Shown piece by piece: positions 26,338 through 36,263 of a stretch of DNA of 64,000 nt. Location: contig JAPLJV010000042.1 of the NCBI GenBank assembly GCA_026388415.1, positions 1-64,000 on the forward strand. The letters run 5' to 3'. This DNA comes from Deltaproteobacteria bacterium. GTDB lineage: Bacteria > Desulfobacterota > Syntrophia > Syntrophales > JACQWR01. Made by a program: the position numbers and the translations under genes. The number at the start of each line of letters is the position of its first letter. The first letter of the stretch is position 1. The notes beneath the pieces are model-generated. The model made no database searches, was not told where the DNA came from, and saw only the letters and a program-made list of their open reading frames with translations.

Positions 26338-28863
26338 TTATTTCCCGCAACATTTTTTATATTTTTTCCCGCTGCCACAGGGGCAGGGGTCATTTCTGCC
26401 GACCTTTTCCCCTTCCCGCTTGATTGTCTCGGGCGCTTTGATATCTTCACCCCGGCTCATAATATAATCGCGCTGGGATTTCTCCCGCATTTCTTCGATT
26501 TCTTCTTCCTTCTGAATCTGCACCATGCAGAGCTTGTTAATGGTGTCATCCTTGACCCGCTGCACCATCTCCATAAACATTTCGTAACCCTCTTTCTGGT
26601 ATTCACGGATGGGGTCCTTCTGACCATAGCCCCTGAGCCCGATGCCCTCCTTCAAGTGGTCCATCGCCAAAAGATGATCCTTCCACTGGCTGTCAATGGA
26701 CTGGAGCATGATAACCTTGCGCAAATAATCCATGATGGGTTGGCCGAAGGCATTTTCCTTATGAACAAGCAGAGATTTCGCGGCCGTCACTATCGTCTCT
26801 TCAATCACGGCGGCGTTCGGTTTCAGATCATCAGGATGGGCAGCCAGGTCAACCTTCAAGGAAAACTGTTTAAAAACGGCATCTTCCAAGGCTTTAAGAT
26901 TCCAGTCATCAGGATTAGCGCTTTCGTCCACATATTCGTCCACGAGATTACCGGTAATTTCCGCGATCATTTCTTCATTATCCGATGCCAGCTCTTCACC
27001 CTTCAGGACTTTTTTGCGCTGTTCATAGATTACCTGTCTTTGTCTGTTCATGACATCGTCATATTCCAGCAGGTGCTTGCGTATCTCAAAGTTCTGACCC
27101 TCGACGCGTTTCTGGGCGTTTTCGATCGCCCTGGAGATCAGATTGTGCTCAATGGGCTGATTCTCTTCAATGCCGATCCGGTCCATTATGGAGGAAATCC
27201 TTTCCGCACCGAAGATGCGCAAAAGATCGTCTTCCAGAGAAAGGTAAAATCGTGAAGACCCCATGTCCCCCTGCCGCCCGGAGCGGCCGCGCAACTGGTT
27301 GTCAATGCGCCGGCTTTCATGCCTTTCTGTCCCCAGAATATGCAGACCGCCGAGTTCCGCCACCCCCTCGCCCAGTTTGATGTCAGTGCCGCGGCCCGCC
27401 ATGTTGGTAGATATGGTGACCATGCCCTCCTGCCCGGCCTGGGCGACAATCTCGGCCTCCCGCTCATGGTTCTTGGCATTCAGGACGTGATGCTTGATAC
27501 CGGTACGGCTCAGATATTTACTCAATAATTCGGACTTTTCGATGGATATCGTACCCACCAGGACCGGCCGCTTCTTTTTGTGCAGTTCCTTGATTTCCTC
27601 AATGACGGCATTGAATTTTTCCACCTCTGATTTGTAGATAACATCGGTGTGGTCGGTTCTGATCATGGGCATGTTCGTGGGCATGACGATGACGTCGAGA
27701 TTATAGATCTTTTTGAATTCCGGGGCCTCCGTATCGGCCGTACCGGTCATGCCGGCCAGTTTTTTGTACATGCGGAAATAATTCTGGAAGGTGATGGACG
27801 CCATCGTTTGATTTTCATTCTCGATCTTGACCTTTTCCTTGGCCTCGAGAGCCTGATGCAGACCATCGCTGTAACGCCTGCCGGGCATAACTCTGCCAGT
27901 AAACTCATCCACGATGATTACCTGACCATCCTTGACGAGATAATCTACATCACGCTTGAAGAGCGTATGGGCCTTGAGGGCCTGGTTCACATGATGCAAT
28001 ACCTCGATATTCTTGGGTTCGTAGAGATTGCTGACCTTAAGTAGATCTTCAACATGGAGTACGCCGTCTTCCGTAAGCACGACGACGCGGCTCTTTTCAT
28101 CAATAGTATAATCCCTTTCAATCTTTAGTCTCGGGATGATATTATTGATCCGGTAATACTTGTCCGTTGATTCCTCGGAAGGACCAGAAATAATCAGCGG
28201 TGTCCGGGCTTCATCTATGAGAATGCTGTCCACCTCATCCACGATGGCATAATAAAACTCGCGCTGGACGTAGTCATCGAGATTGAACTTCATATTGTCG
28301 CGCAGATAATCAAACCCGAACTCATTATTGGTGCCGTAGGTAATATCGGCGCTATAGGCCTGCCGCCGCTCATCATCATCCATCCCGTGCACGATCACAC
28401 CGACGCTAAGACCGAGGAAACGATAAATCGGTCCCATCCATTCGGAGTCCCTTTTGGCCAGGTAATCGTTGACTGTAACTACGTGGACGCCTTTGCCCTT
28501 CAAGGCATTCAAATAGATGGGCATGGTCGCCGCCAGGGTCTTGCCTTCCCCTGTTTTCATCTCCGCGATCATACCTTCATGCAGGGCCAAACCACCGATG
28601 ACTTGAACATCAAACGGCCGCATCAACAACGTCCGGCGGGATACCTCCCGGGCGACGGCAAAAGCCTCCGCAAAAATGTCGTCCAGTTCACCACCGCTAT
28701 CAAGTTTCTCCCGGAAGTAAGGCGTTTTGGCCTTCAATTCGGCATCACTACAAGCCAGCATCTGAGGTTCCAGGTCATTAACTTCTTTCAGGAGCAATCC
28801 GAAGCGTTTTAACTCCCGATCATTTTTGCTGCCTACGATTTTTGTCAAGATCCTGCTGAACAC
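26338..28863 (-). CDS. secA: preprotein translocase ATPase SecA
   Basis: Motor ATPase of 841 residues that pushes unfolded proteins through SecYEG. Visible are Walker A MKTGEGKT, the DEAD-like [20 protein letters not shown], the GMTGTA motif, the [18 protein letters not shown] block and the C-terminal zinc tail [13 protein letters not shown] used to bind SecB and phospholipid. The start is GTG at 28863 ([16 protein letters not shown]) after AGAGGAGGAGAT; an ATG 39 codons upstream is not needed. Confidence 0.97.
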   Translation of the reverse strand: MFSRILTKIVGSKNDRELKRFGLLLKEVNDLEPQMLACSDAELKAKTPYFREKLDSGGELDDIFAEAFAVAREVSRRTLLMRPFDVQVIGGLALHEGMIAEMKTGEGKTLAATMPIYLNALKGKGVHVVTVNDYLAKRDSEWMGPIYRFLGLSVGVIVHGMDDDERRQAYSADITYGTNNEFGFDYLRDNMKFNLDDYVQREFYYAIVDEVDSILIDEARTPLIISGPSEESTDKYYRINNIIPRLKIERDYTIDEKSRVVVLTEDGVLHVEDLLKVSNLYEPKNIEVLHHVNQALKAHTLFKRDVDYLVKDGQVIIVDEFTGRVMPGRRYSDGLHQALEAKEKVKIENENQTMASITFQNYFRMYKKLAGMTGTADTEAPEFKKIYNLDVIVMPTNMPMIRTDHTDVIYKSEVEKFNAVIEEIKELHKKKRPVLVGTISIEKSELLSKYLSRTGIKHHVLNAKNHEREAEIVAQAGQEGMVTISTNMAGRGTDIKLGEGVAELGGLHILGTERHESRRIDNQLRGRSGRQGDMGSSRFYLSLEDDLLRIFGAERISSIMDRIGIEENQPIEHNLISRAIENAQKRVEGQNFEIRKHLLEYDDVMNRQRQVIYEQRKKVLKGEELASDNEEMIAEITGNLVDEYVDESANPDDWNLKALEDAVFKQFSLKVDLAAHPDDLKPNAAVIEETIVTAAKSLLVHKENAFGQPIMDYLRKVIMLQSIDSQWKDHLLAMDHLKEGIGLRGYGQKDPIREYQKEGYEMFMEMVQRVKDDTINKLCMVQIQKEEEIEEMREKSQRDYIMSRGEDIKAPETIKREGEKVGRNDPCPCGSGKKYKKCCGK

Positions 28864-28922
28864 ATCTCCTCCTCTTAAAATAACCGGTAATGTCACCAGT
28901 TTACCAATAGTAAAGCCGGGGA

Positions 28923-28950
28923 ATAGTAACATAATAATGTTATAAGTCAA
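28923..28950 (-). promoter_or_regulatory. promoter of secA-argJ
   Basis: TTGACT (28945-28950) and TACTAT (28923-28928) with 16-base spacing on the minus strand, placing the start site about 50 bases before the secA GTG. Confidence 0.5.
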
Positions 28951-29037
28951 GGTGAAGAATCCTTTTGGGCATGGCCACAAACGTTCACTCTGGCGGAGCG
29001 TAGTGACTAATAAGCGTGAATGCTGATGAAAATTATC

Positions 29038-29067
29038 TTGACATTAAAATTGCTTGTAGGCTAAAAA
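29038..29067 (+). promoter_or_regulatory. promoter of the EF-G-like gene
   Basis: TTGACA (29038-29043) and TAAAAA (29062-29067) with 18-base spacing. The -35 box is perfect, the -10 box matches four of six. Confidence 0.45.
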
Positions 29068-29115
29068 GCGCCTGCATCTTGAACCATTAATGTTGTGGAT
29101 TTGAAAGGGGCTTTC

Positions 29116-31194
29116 ATGGCAAAATATGAATCAAAATCGCTTAAAAGTATAGCCGTTATCGGACATGGCGGTACGGGTAAAACCTCACTGTGTGAATCGC
29201 TGATTTATGTTGTCGGCAAATCGGATCGCCTGGGTCGCGTTGATGACGGAACGTCTTCCCTGGATTATGAACCGGAGGAACAGAGGCGACGCATTTCCAT
29301 CAGCGCGGCAACAAGCTTTCTGGAATGTGACAAACAAAAGATTACCATCGTTGACACCCCCGGCGATTCCAACTTTGCCTATGACACCAAAAATTGCCTC
29401 CAGAATGTTGACAATGCGCTCGTTGTTATAGATGCCGTCGGCGGCGTGGAATTTCAGACAGAAATGGTCTGGGAGTACGCGAAAGAATTCAAACTGCCCA
29501 AAGTTGTCTTCATAAACCGGATGGACAGAGAAAGAGCGGATTTTTTCAAGGTTTTAGAAAGTATCAAGGCGCGTCTTGGAGACAAGGTGACACCGATATT
29601 TCTGCCCATCGGTGTAGCCGATACCTTCCAGGGCATAGTGGACCTGCTCGAAAATAAAGCCCTTTTCTTTGATGACCCGAAGGGCGCCGCCAAGGCGGGA
29701 GATATCCCGCCCGATATGAAGGACATTGTTGAAGAATACCGCAACAACATGACGGAAGACATTGCCGAGTGTGACGAGCAACTGATGGATAAGTATCTCA
29801 GCGACGGTGAACTGAGCCTCGAGGATTTAAAAATCGGCCTCAAAATGGGCATTTCCTCCGGGTCTTTTATACCGGTCATCTGCGGGTCGGCTACCAAACA
29901 TATCGGAGTCGTCTCGTTGATAAACATGATCATCAATCACCTCCCTTCCCCCGTTGATCGAGGGCCGCTATCGGGCAAACTGCCCGGCACTGACACTTTG
30001 GCGGAAAGACCGCCCGATGCTGCAGCGCCATTTTCGGCGCGAGTTTTCAAGACTATCGCCGATCCCTATGCCGGTCGGCTGACGCTTTTCCGGATCTATT
30101 CGGGCACCTTAACTCACGATACGAGTGTCTTGAACAGCACCCGCAAGGTTAACGAGCGTATCGGCAATATCTTCTACCTGGATGGCAAGGTGCAAAAACC
30201 GGCTGAAGCGCTCGTCGCGGGCGATATTGCCGCAGTGGCCAAATTGAAGGAAACCGTCACGGGCGATACCCTTTGCAACGAAAAAGCGCCGGTCATTTTT
30301 GATAAAATTACCCCCACCCCGGCCATCATGTCCTTTGCTATTGAGGCTAAATCGAGAGGCGACGAAGAAAAGATTGTTTCGTCAATCCACCGGCTGATTG
30401 AAGAGGATCCCACGCTGACCTTCACTATAGACAGGCAAACGAAAGAGATGATCCTCTCCGGTATGGGGCAGGTTCATATCGAAGTCACGATTGAAAAAAT
30501 GAAACGGAAGTTCGGCGTGGAAGTTGTCCTTAACACACCCCGGGTGCCTTATAAGGAAACGATAAAAGGCAAGACAACCATTCAGGGAAAATACAAAAAA
30601 CAATCAGGCGGGCGCGGTCAATTTGGCGATGCCTGGCTGGAGATTGAACCGCTTCCGCGTGGTGCGGGCTTTGAATTTGCCGATAAAATCGTGGGCGGCG
30701 TTATTCCGGGGCAATATCGCCCGGCTGTAGAAAAGGGCATCGTCGAGGCCATGCTGGAAGGAATTCTGGCGGGCTACCCGATGGTAGACTTAAAGGTTTC
30801 CTTGATAGATGGATCTTATCATACCGTTGATTCATCGGAAATGGCATTTAAGATCGCCGGTTCCATGGGATTCAAAAAGGGTGTTTTGTCCTGTCAGCCG
30901 ACATTATTGGAGCCGATGGTTAATATCAACATTGAAATTCCCGAAGAATACATGGGCGATGTCATGGGCGACCTGAACGGCAGGCGGGGCCGCGTGCTGG
31001 GCATGGACAGCAAGGGGTCGCACCAGATTGTCAAGGGGCTGGTTCCTTTGGCAGAAATCCTTAAATATGCTCCTGATTTGCGATCCATGACCAGCGGCCG
31101 GGGAACCTTCACCTACGAACATTCCCACTATGATGAAGTGCCGCCGTACATTGCCGAAAAAATTATCGCCGAAGCCAAAAAGAGCGAGGAGTAA
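29116..31194 (+). CDS. EF-G-like translation GTPase (second EF-G type)
   Basis: Translational GTPase of 692 residues with all EF-G domains. G1 is GHGGTGKTS, G2 region RRISISAA, G3 DTPGDSNF and G4 NRMD, in which Arg replaces the Lys of NKMD. Domain IV is recognisable by RGQFGDAWLEIEPLP and domain V by EPMVNINIEIPEEYMGDVMGDLNGRRG. The ATG at 29116 has AAAGGGG six bases before it; a GTG seven codons upstream is less likely. It belongs to the lineage of paralogous EF-G proteins with GHG in the P-loop. Whether it is the main translocase or a specialised factor cannot be told; no ribosomal genes are nearby. It is followed without a gap by a mog gene. Confidence 0.9.
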   Translation: MAKYESKSLKSIAVIGHGGTGKTSLCESLIYVVGKSDRLGRVDDGTSSLDYEPEEQRRRISISAATSFLECDKQKITIVDTPGDSNFAYDTKNCLQNVDNALVVIDAVGGVEFQTEMVWEYAKEFKLPKVVFINRMDRERADFFKVLESIKARLGDKVTPIFLPIGVADTFQGIVDLLENKALFFDDPKGAAKAGDIPPDMKDIVEEYRNNMTEDIAECDEQLMDKYLSDGELSLEDLKIGLKMGISSGSFIPVICGSATKHIGVVSLINMIINHLPSPVDRGPLSGKLPGTDTLAERPPDAAAPFSARVFKTIADPYAGRLTLFRIYSGTLTHDTSVLNSTRKVNERIGNIFYLDGKVQKPAEALVAGDIAAVAKLKETVTGDTLCNEKAPVIFDKITPTPAIMSFAIEAKSRGDEEKIVSSIHRLIEEDPTLTFTIDRQTKEMILSGMGQVHIEVTIEKMKRKFGVEVVLNTPRVPYKETIKGKTTIQGKYKKQSGGRGQFGDAWLEIEPLPRGAGFEFADKIVGGVIPGQYRPAVEKGIVEAMLEGILAGYPMVDLKVSLIDGSYHTVDSSEMAFKIAGSMGFKKGVLSCQPTLLEPMVNINIEIPEEYMGDVMGDLNGRRGRVLGMDSKGSHQIVKGLVPLAEILKYAPDLRSMTSGRGTFTYEHSHYDEVPPYIAEKIIAEAKKSEE

Positions 31195-31689
31195 ATGACG
31201 ATCAGGGCCGGCGTTATAACTGTTAGCGACAAGGGTTCCCGCGGTGAACGGGAAGACAAAAGCGGCGTGGAAATAGTCAAGATCCTGGAAAGCCAGGGTA
31301 TTCAGGTGAGTCATACCAGGATCATCCCTGACGAAGAAGATTTGATTCGTCTGGCGCTAATTGAATACGCCGACACTAAACAATTAGACTTGATCCTGAC
31401 TACAGGCGGCACGGGGGTAAGCCCGCGTGATGTGACGCCCGATGCGACCCTGCAGGTGATTGATAAAGAAGTGCCGGGGATGGCGGAAGCAATGCGGCGG
31501 GAAAGTGCGGCGCTCACGCCGCATGCCATGATATCAAGGGCTGTAGCGGGAATAAGGGGGCGTTCGCTCATCATCAATCTCCCCGGCAGTCCCCGAGGAG
31601 TGCGGGAAAACCTGGCCGTTGTCCTGCCCGCGTTGCGGCATGCCGTGGAAAAAATCAAAGGTGATGACAGCGATTGCGGATCAGGGTAG
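31195..31689 (+). CDS. mog: molybdopterin adenylyltransferase (Mog/MoaB type)
   Basis: 164-residue MogA/MoaB-fold protein that adenylates molybdopterin before metal insertion. Seen are AGVITVSDKGSRGEREDKSG at the N-terminus, LILTTGGTGVSPRDVTPDAT near residue 67 (the TGGTG pterin loop) and LIINLPGSPRG near 124. Its ATG follows the EF-G-like stop directly and the ribosome site GAGGAG lies inside that gene's end, so translation is coupled. It would serve tungsten or molybdenum enzymes such as the AOR at the left end. Confidence 0.93.
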   Translation: MTIRAGVITVSDKGSRGEREDKSGVEIVKILESQGIQVSHTRIIPDEEDLIRLALIEYADTKQLDLILTTGGTGVSPRDVTPDATLQVIDKEVPGMAEAMRRESAALTPHAMISRAVAGIRGRSLIINLPGSPRGVRENLAVVLPALRHAVEKIKGDDSDCGSG

Positions 31690-31697
31690 CAAAGGCT

Positions 31698-32009
31698 TTA
31701 AGGCATCAATTGCTCCGCTTTTTCAACGTCTTCGGTGCCTGTCTCCTGGGTGCGCATTTCTCTTCTCAGGTCGCGCACTGTTTTACTCAACTGCCGGTTC
31801 GTTTTCGTCAGTTTTAGCCTCTCCACGAGTCCCATCAGGCCGGTAAAAATAACTCCCGCCAGAAAAGCAATAAACATCAGCATATAGGTCGGCAAGTTCA
31901 CATCGAGAATGTCATAGTATTTGAGTGGCACTGGGGAGGCATTCTGGAGAGAAAAAGAAATAATAAACATAACGACGCAAACAACGACAACGGTAAAAAA
32001 AACCTTCAT
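31698..32009 (-). CDS. LapA-domain membrane protein
   Basis: 103-residue protein with two TM helices (FFTVVVVCVVMFIISFSLQNA and LMFIAFLAGVIFTGLMGLVERL) separated by the short PVPLKYYDILDVNLPTY segment, then a charged coiled tail: the LapA/DUF1049 pattern (lipopolysaccharide assembly protein A domain). CAGGAGGGC precedes the ATG at 32009. It starts one base after the HIT gene ends. Confidence 0.85.
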   Translation of the reverse strand: MKVFFTVVVVCVVMFIISFSLQNASPVPLKYYDILDVNLPTYMLMFIAFLAGVIFTGLMGLVERLKLTKTNRQLSKTVRDLRREMRTQETGTEDVEKAEQLMP

Positions 32010-32010
32010 T

Positions 32011-32499
32011 TCAGCCCTCCTGAAGAGATATTCTCCCAAAACATGTTAAAAGTTTATTGCGCGTTTCCATAAGATCTTCCGAAACAACGCGCGTTGCGCC
32101 TGTAACGGTTATAAAATTATGGTCGCCGCTCCAGCGCGGCACTATATGGGTATGGAGGTGATCATCCACGCCGGCGCCGGCAACCTTTCCCAGGTTCATA
32201 CCCAGGTTGAACCCATCGGGTTTCATGGTTTCTGTAAGCACCGCCAGACAAAGATCAACAAGATCAAAAATCTCCACCTTTTCCTCGGCAGTAAGGTCAT
32301 GGATTTGCCCCAGATGACGGAACGGGATGACCATTAAATGTCCACTGCTGTAAGGATAACGGTTCATCAACACATAGGCGGCCTTTCCTTCCCACAACAC
32401 AAAATCATCTTCCCGCAATGAGTTCTTGCAAAAAATACAGCCGTCGGGCTTTTTACCTCTGATATAGGCGCTGCGCCAGGGTGCGTAGATAGCTTCCAT
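32011..32499 (-). CDS. HIT-family hydrolase
   Basis: 162-residue histidine-triad protein; relatives cleave dinucleoside polyphosphates or nucleoside monophosphate esters. The triad is DDHLHTHIVPRW near residue 113, and CIFC near 20 fits the zinc site of the AP4A-phosphorylase-like branch, as do MNRYPYSSGHLMVIPFRH and GFNLGMNLGKVAGAG. It forms a two-gene unit with the LapA-domain gene. Confidence 0.9.
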   Translation of the reverse strand: MEAIYAPWRSAYIRGKKPDGCIFCKNSLREDDFVLWEGKAAYVLMNRYPYSSGHLMVIPFRHLGQIHDLTAEEKVEIFDLVDLCLAVLTETMKPDGFNLGMNLGKVAGAGVDDHLHTHIVPRWSGDHNFITVTGATRVVSEDLMETRNKLLTCFGRISLQEG

Positions 32500-32756
32500 G
32501 ATAATGAGTCCTACTTATTCTACTAACATTTGCTCTGCATCTGCCGTGGATTATAGCGATAAGTCACAAAAAGACAAGCTAATTTTCCGGCCAGGTTGGG
32601 TGCAATGAAAACCGCGATTTACAAATTACTCAATACATTACGCACGGTCAAGCACGGTGTTCTTTTCCGGGGTGATCTGGGTAGAATAGAGAACTGGCAA
32701 TGATCACTTTAGGCTGGCTTATGCGTCGGGTGGAGGAGTTTTTTCGCACCCGTGAC

Positions 32757-32960
32757 GTGGCGTTGCTTCTGGGAGAGGACAAGGCGGCGCCCTGCGATCC
32801 CGTCTTGGTCACGCATGGGTTCAGCAAGGACAAGCGGCCGGATCTCAAGCAGTTCATTTTATCTTTGCTATGCGTGGAAGGCAATCTTCCCTGCCACGCA
32901 GGAGAATCATCCGGTCAGGATACCAGTGACAAGGAACTGAGAAAATGGTCAAAAAATGTT
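32757..32960 (+). pseudogene. IS1634-type transposase remnant
   Basis: A short stretch reads VLVTHGFSKDKRPDLKQF...SDKELRKW, the THG(Y/H/F)SKDxRPDLKQ block of IS1634/IS4-group DDE transposases. Only about 65 residues around the second catalytic Asp survive; there is no full open frame and no terminal repeat was seen. The rest of the 32500-33036 gap holds no gene; a 32-codon frame at 32605-32703 is unsupported. Confidence 0.7.
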
Positions 32961-32991
32961 TCAAAAAGTGCGAAATATAGGTTACAAGAAC

Positions 32992-33022
32992 GTTGGACAC
33001 CAGTTTTCACCGGTGTGACGAC
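32992..33022. repeat. half copy of the dispersed palindromic element
   Basis: GTTGGACACCAGTTTTCACC then GGTGTGACGAC matches in reverse complement one arm of the 24945-25091 element (GTCGTCA..CCGGTG.AA..). It carries its own small ACACC...GGTGT stem and lies just beyond the 3' end of mlaD. Confidence 0.55.
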
Positions 33023-33036
33023 TTTGTTGGGGCGTT

Positions 33037-34518
33037 TCATTTCGGTATCGGCGTGGTGGTCAGCAGGTATTTGAGATCGTCATCCTCAAAGCGGATGGAA
33101 AGCCCGACATAAGGGGAGCCGTTCTCCTGATTGCTGATGAAATCATCCCATCCGGCCGTGAAATAGAGGTGTTTGAAAAAACGATACTCGGCCGCGGCTT
33201 TCAGGTGGGCACGGCGATCTTCAGCAAAATCAAAGGCTTCAAAAGATAACTTCAGGTTGTCATTCAAGGCCATGTAGTCCATGCCGAAACCGCCGGTAGA
33301 TTCAAAAAGACCGCCTCGCAGCACCACATCCCTGAAGCGCTTGCCGATTTGGGCATTAAAAAGGAAACTATTTTTGTCCCATGTTTCCTGGCGCGTGGTT
33401 ACGCCGGCGGTGGTTACGTCTTGGATGGTCCTTTTTCCTCGCGGATCGGCAGTAATGCCCAGAATGTAAAATTTGTCCAGAGTGGGTTGCAGCCTTATAT
33501 CCAGATAACTCTTCATGTTACTCTTGCTGGTAAGATATTCCCCCCGGTAGCTTAAAAAAGTACGGAATTGCTCGGCCTTATTCACATAACGGTTGATACC
33601 GGCCAGCCCCTGGTTAATATTGTTGACCGTATCTTCTTCGTTGACTAATTTGCCTATCGTACCCTTGCCCTGATTAATCTTGTCGGTTACCTCCTGGAGA
33701 GAGGCGAGGGTCTTATTCAGACGGTCCACCGTGGTGCTTTCTTTCAGCAGTTGACCCACCGTGCCCTCCCCCTTCTTCATGCCTTCAGAAATATCGTTGA
33801 GGGAGGCGAAGGTGTTCTGCATCTGCTGGGAAGCGCCCTTCAATCCATCCAGAACCTGCGTAATTTTATCGCTGTTATTTGCGACCACCTGATTCAGGTT
33901 GCCCGTTAACTCGCGGCTGTTATCCAGCGTGGCGCGGAGCGCCGCCTCATTATTCATGACGAGGGCATTAAGATTCTGCGTTAACAGGCGCGTGTTTTCG
34001 ATAATTGCGCTGAGCGACTGCTGTCCCTGTTCACCGGCCAAAACCTTGCTCAGAGATCCCGTCAGCAACTTGATATCCTCGGCGATCAAGGCTGCCTGTG
34101 TAAGGAGCTTGTCTATATCCGCGCTCCGCTCCGTCAGGCTGATCATACTTCCCGGCTCCAGAAAAGCCTGGCCTTTGGAACCAGGAATAATATCTACATA
34201 TTTATCTCCCAAAACACCATGTGTCTTAATGGCGGCGGTAACGTCTTTTTCTAACTGGACTTCCGGAGCGATGCGCAGGGTTACGAGGGCTCTGCCATCT
34301 TTGAGCCTGATGGATTCGACCCGTCCTACTTCCACCCCGGCGATCTGGACGGAGGCGTCCCGGCCCAGGCCGGCCACGTTGTCAAAAAAAACGTCTACCG
34401 TGTATCCCTTCTTCAGACCTAAGCCGCCTTTGCCAACCTGGACGGACATGTAGCCCAGGATAATAAAACCGACTAAAACAAATAAGCCTACTTTGGCCTC
34501 TGAGCTGATGGAAAACAT
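33037..34518 (-). CDS. mlaD: MCE-domain lipid-transport protein (MlaD-like) with C-terminal beta domain
   Basis: 493 residues: an N-terminal TM anchor (VGLFVLVGFIILGYMSVQVG), one MCE domain (residues about 38-115, with the NVAGLGRDASVQIAGVEVGRV and KTHGVLGDKYVDIIPG blocks), a long helical region about 130-320 and a beta-rich domain to the end that resembles an outer-membrane barrel segment (repeated aromatic strands, final SIRFEDDDLKYLLTTTPIPK). MlaD rings bind phospholipid between the membranes. The extra C-terminal domain is longer than the E. coli protein (about 180 residues) and suggests that it spans the periplasm. Last gene of the mlaEFD operon. Confidence 0.88.
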   Translation of the reverse strand: MFSISSEAKVGLFVLVGFIILGYMSVQVGKGGLGLKKGYTVDVFFDNVAGLGRDASVQIAGVEVGRVESIRLKDGRALVTLRIAPEVQLEKDVTAAIKTHGVLGDKYVDIIPGSKGQAFLEPGSMISLTERSADIDKLLTQAALIAEDIKLLTGSLSKVLAGEQGQQSLSAIIENTRLLTQNLNALVMNNEAALRATLDNSRELTGNLNQVVANNSDKITQVLDGLKGASQQMQNTFASLNDISEGMKKGEGTVGQLLKESTTVDRLNKTLASLQEVTDKINQGKGTIGKLVNEEDTVNNINQGLAGINRYVNKAEQFRTFLSYRGEYLTSKSNMKSYLDIRLQPTLDKFYILGITADPRGKRTIQDVTTAGVTTRQETWDKNSFLFNAQIGKRFRDVVLRGGLFESTGGFGMDYMALNDNLKLSFEAFDFAEDRRAHLKAAAEYRFFKHLYFTAGWDDFISNQENGSPYVGLSIRFEDDDLKYLLTTTPIPK

Positions 34519-34537
34519 GCTTGCCTCCGTTTACTTC

Positions 34538-35284
34538 CTAAATTATCTTTATCGGTCCGACCGTGCTGCCGGAAAGAAATTGCACGATCACCGGGTTTGG
34601 GGACGATTTTATCTCGTCCGGGCCGCCGTAGGCGATTATTTCCCCTTCGTAGAGCATCGCTATTTTGTCGCTGATTTTAAATATCGAACCCAGGTCGTGA
34701 CTGATGACAACGCAAGTTAAGTGGAGCTTGTTCTGGGTCTCCATAATCAGTTGATTGATCGCCTCCGTCATGACGGGGTCCAGACCTGTCGTGGGTTCGT
34801 CAAAGAGCACAATCTGCGGATGCAGGGCGATGGCTCTCGCCAGGCCGACCCGTTTTCTCATGCCGCCGCTTAGTTCCGAAGGCAACTTTTGCTCAATACC
34901 CTTCAGTCCCACGGCCTTGAGTCGGTCGGCTACAATCTCCCTGATTTCTCCCTCTTTCAATTTCGTATGTTCACGCAGGGGGAAAGCCACATTTTCGCCG
35001 ACCGTCATTGAGTCGAACAGGGCGGCCTCCTGAAAGAGCATCCCGAATTTCTTTCTGATTTCGTTTAATCCTTTGTCGTTCAGCTTGGTGATATCAACGC
35101 CATCAATCAGCACTTCACCGCTGTCCGGCTGCAATAGTCCGATGATATGCTTCAGGAGGACACTTTTGCCGCCGCCGCTTTTGCCGATGATAACAGTGGT
35201 TTTGCCATCCTCGATGTCCAGATGGACGCCTCTCAGGACATGTTGTTTGCCGAATGATTTATGGACATCTATTAGTTTGATCAT
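34538..35284 (-). CDS. mlaF: Mla lipid ABC transporter ATPase
   Basis: ATPase of 248 residues. Walker A GKSGGGKSV, Q-loop FQEAALFDSMTV, signature LSGGMRKRV and Walker B IVLFDEPTTGLDP are all present; LSGGMRKRVGLARA is characteristic of MlaF. It drives lipid movement through MlaE. It follows mlaE after 12 bases and precedes mlaD. Confidence 0.94.
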   Translation of the reverse strand: MIKLIDVHKSFGKQHVLRGVHLDIEDGKTTVIIGKSGGGKSVLLKHIIGLLQPDSGEVLIDGVDITKLNDKGLNEIRKKFGMLFQEAALFDSMTVGENVAFPLREHTKLKEGEIREIVADRLKAVGLKGIEQKLPSELSGGMRKRVGLARAIALHPQIVLFDEPTTGLDPVMTEAINQLIMETQNKLHLTCVVISHDLGSIFKISDKIAMLYEGEIIAYGGPDEIKSSPNPVIVQFLSGSTVGPIKII

Positions 35285-35296
35285 GATTTCCGTATA

Positions 35297-36076
35297 TTAA
35301 AACATAATGGCCGTCAGAAAATAGTCGCTCACGAGAATCGAGACGGAAGCCAGCACGACAGCTTCCGTAGTCGCCCGGCCGACGCCTTCCGCGCCGCCCC
35401 GGGTGTTAAATCCTTTGTAGCAGCCGATCAGGGAGAGAATAAGGCCAAAAACGGCGGCCTTGATGAGGCCGTTGTAAATGTCCTCCATATCCAAATGTCG
35501 GATAATATTTCTTACGAAGCTGCCGGAATTGATTTCCAGCAGCTCCACACCCACCAGATAACCTCCTGCAATGCCGACGAAATCGGAAACGACGGTCAGA
35601 AAGGGAAGCATAATCACGCCCGCTATAACTCTGGGTACAATCAGGTGCTTGACGGGGTTGGCGGCCATTACGTAAAGTGCGTCTATCTGCTCCGTGACCC
35701 GCATGGTCCCGAGTTCGGCCGCCATAGCCGAGCCGGCGCGGGCGGTGACCATCAGGGCGGTCAGCACGGGACCAAGCTCCCGCGTCATACTGAGCGCCAC
35801 AGCCGTACCCACCATGCTCTCGGCACTGAAGAGCCGGAAGCCGTGATATGATTGCAGGGCCAGAACCATCCCCGTAAAAGTTCCCGTCAAGACGACGACA
35901 AAGATGGATTTCACTCCGACAAATTCCATTTGTTTGAAGATGTTTTTGGCTTTCAAGGGGGGGCGCACCATCCACGTCAAAACGGACAGTAACAGGACGA
36001 TGATTTTTCCAAGCTCTTCTACAGATGCCAGGGTTGACTTGCCCAGATGATCTATCAGTGCGGATATTATCTTCAT
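35297..36076 (-). CDS. mlaE: Mla lipid ABC transporter permease
   Basis: 259-residue permease with five to six TM helices and the MlaE blocks ELGPVLTALMVTARAGSAMAAELGTMRVTEQIDAL and GGAEGVGRATTEAVVLASV. Its ATG follows directly on the stop of a short open frame (36077-36199). First secure gene of mlaEFD, the pathway that keeps outer-membrane lipid asymmetry. Confidence 0.95.
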   Translation of the reverse strand: MKIISALIDHLGKSTLASVEELGKIIVLLLSVLTWMVRPPLKAKNIFKQMEFVGVKSIFVVVLTGTFTGMVLALQSYHGFRLFSAESMVGTAVALSMTRELGPVLTALMVTARAGSAMAAELGTMRVTEQIDALYVMAANPVKHLIVPRVIAGVIMLPFLTVVSDFVGIAGGYLVGVELLEINSGSFVRNIIRHLDMEDIYNGLIKAAVFGLILSLIGCYKGFNTRGGAEGVGRATTEAVVLASVSILVSDYFLTAIMF

Positions 36077-36199
36077 TTACAGCGGACCCCTTTTATCGGC
36101 ATGGGCCAAAAGCGCATAGTCAATGATCCGTTCTGTCAGGTCGGCTTGCGTTATGCCCACCGCGGCCGCCTGGTGGAAAAGGAAGGTGGAGGGAGTCAA
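36077..36199 (-). CDS. short frame ending at the mlaE start, possible gene remnant
   Basis: A 40-codon frame from a TTG (AAGGGG ten bases upstream) ends with TAA immediately before the mlaE ATG. Its text (TPSTFLFHQAAAVGIT, then ADLTERIIDYALLAHADKR) looks like real protein and has normal composition, and the frame stays open further upstream without a start. It may be the C-terminus of a decayed gene or a small coupled protein. I do not recognise it. Confidence 0.3.
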   Translation of the reverse strand: MTPSTFLFHQAAAVGITQADLTERIIDYALLAHADKRGPL

Positions 36200-36263
36200 T
36201 CCGGGCGTACCCCTTGAATTTGTTGAACCAAGTTTTCCAACTATTCTACCGGGCTTCCTTTGC

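Noticed and set aside
31690-31697. Terminator between the convergent mog and LapA-domain genes
   Set aside because: The gap is only eight bases and no hairpin is visible around it.
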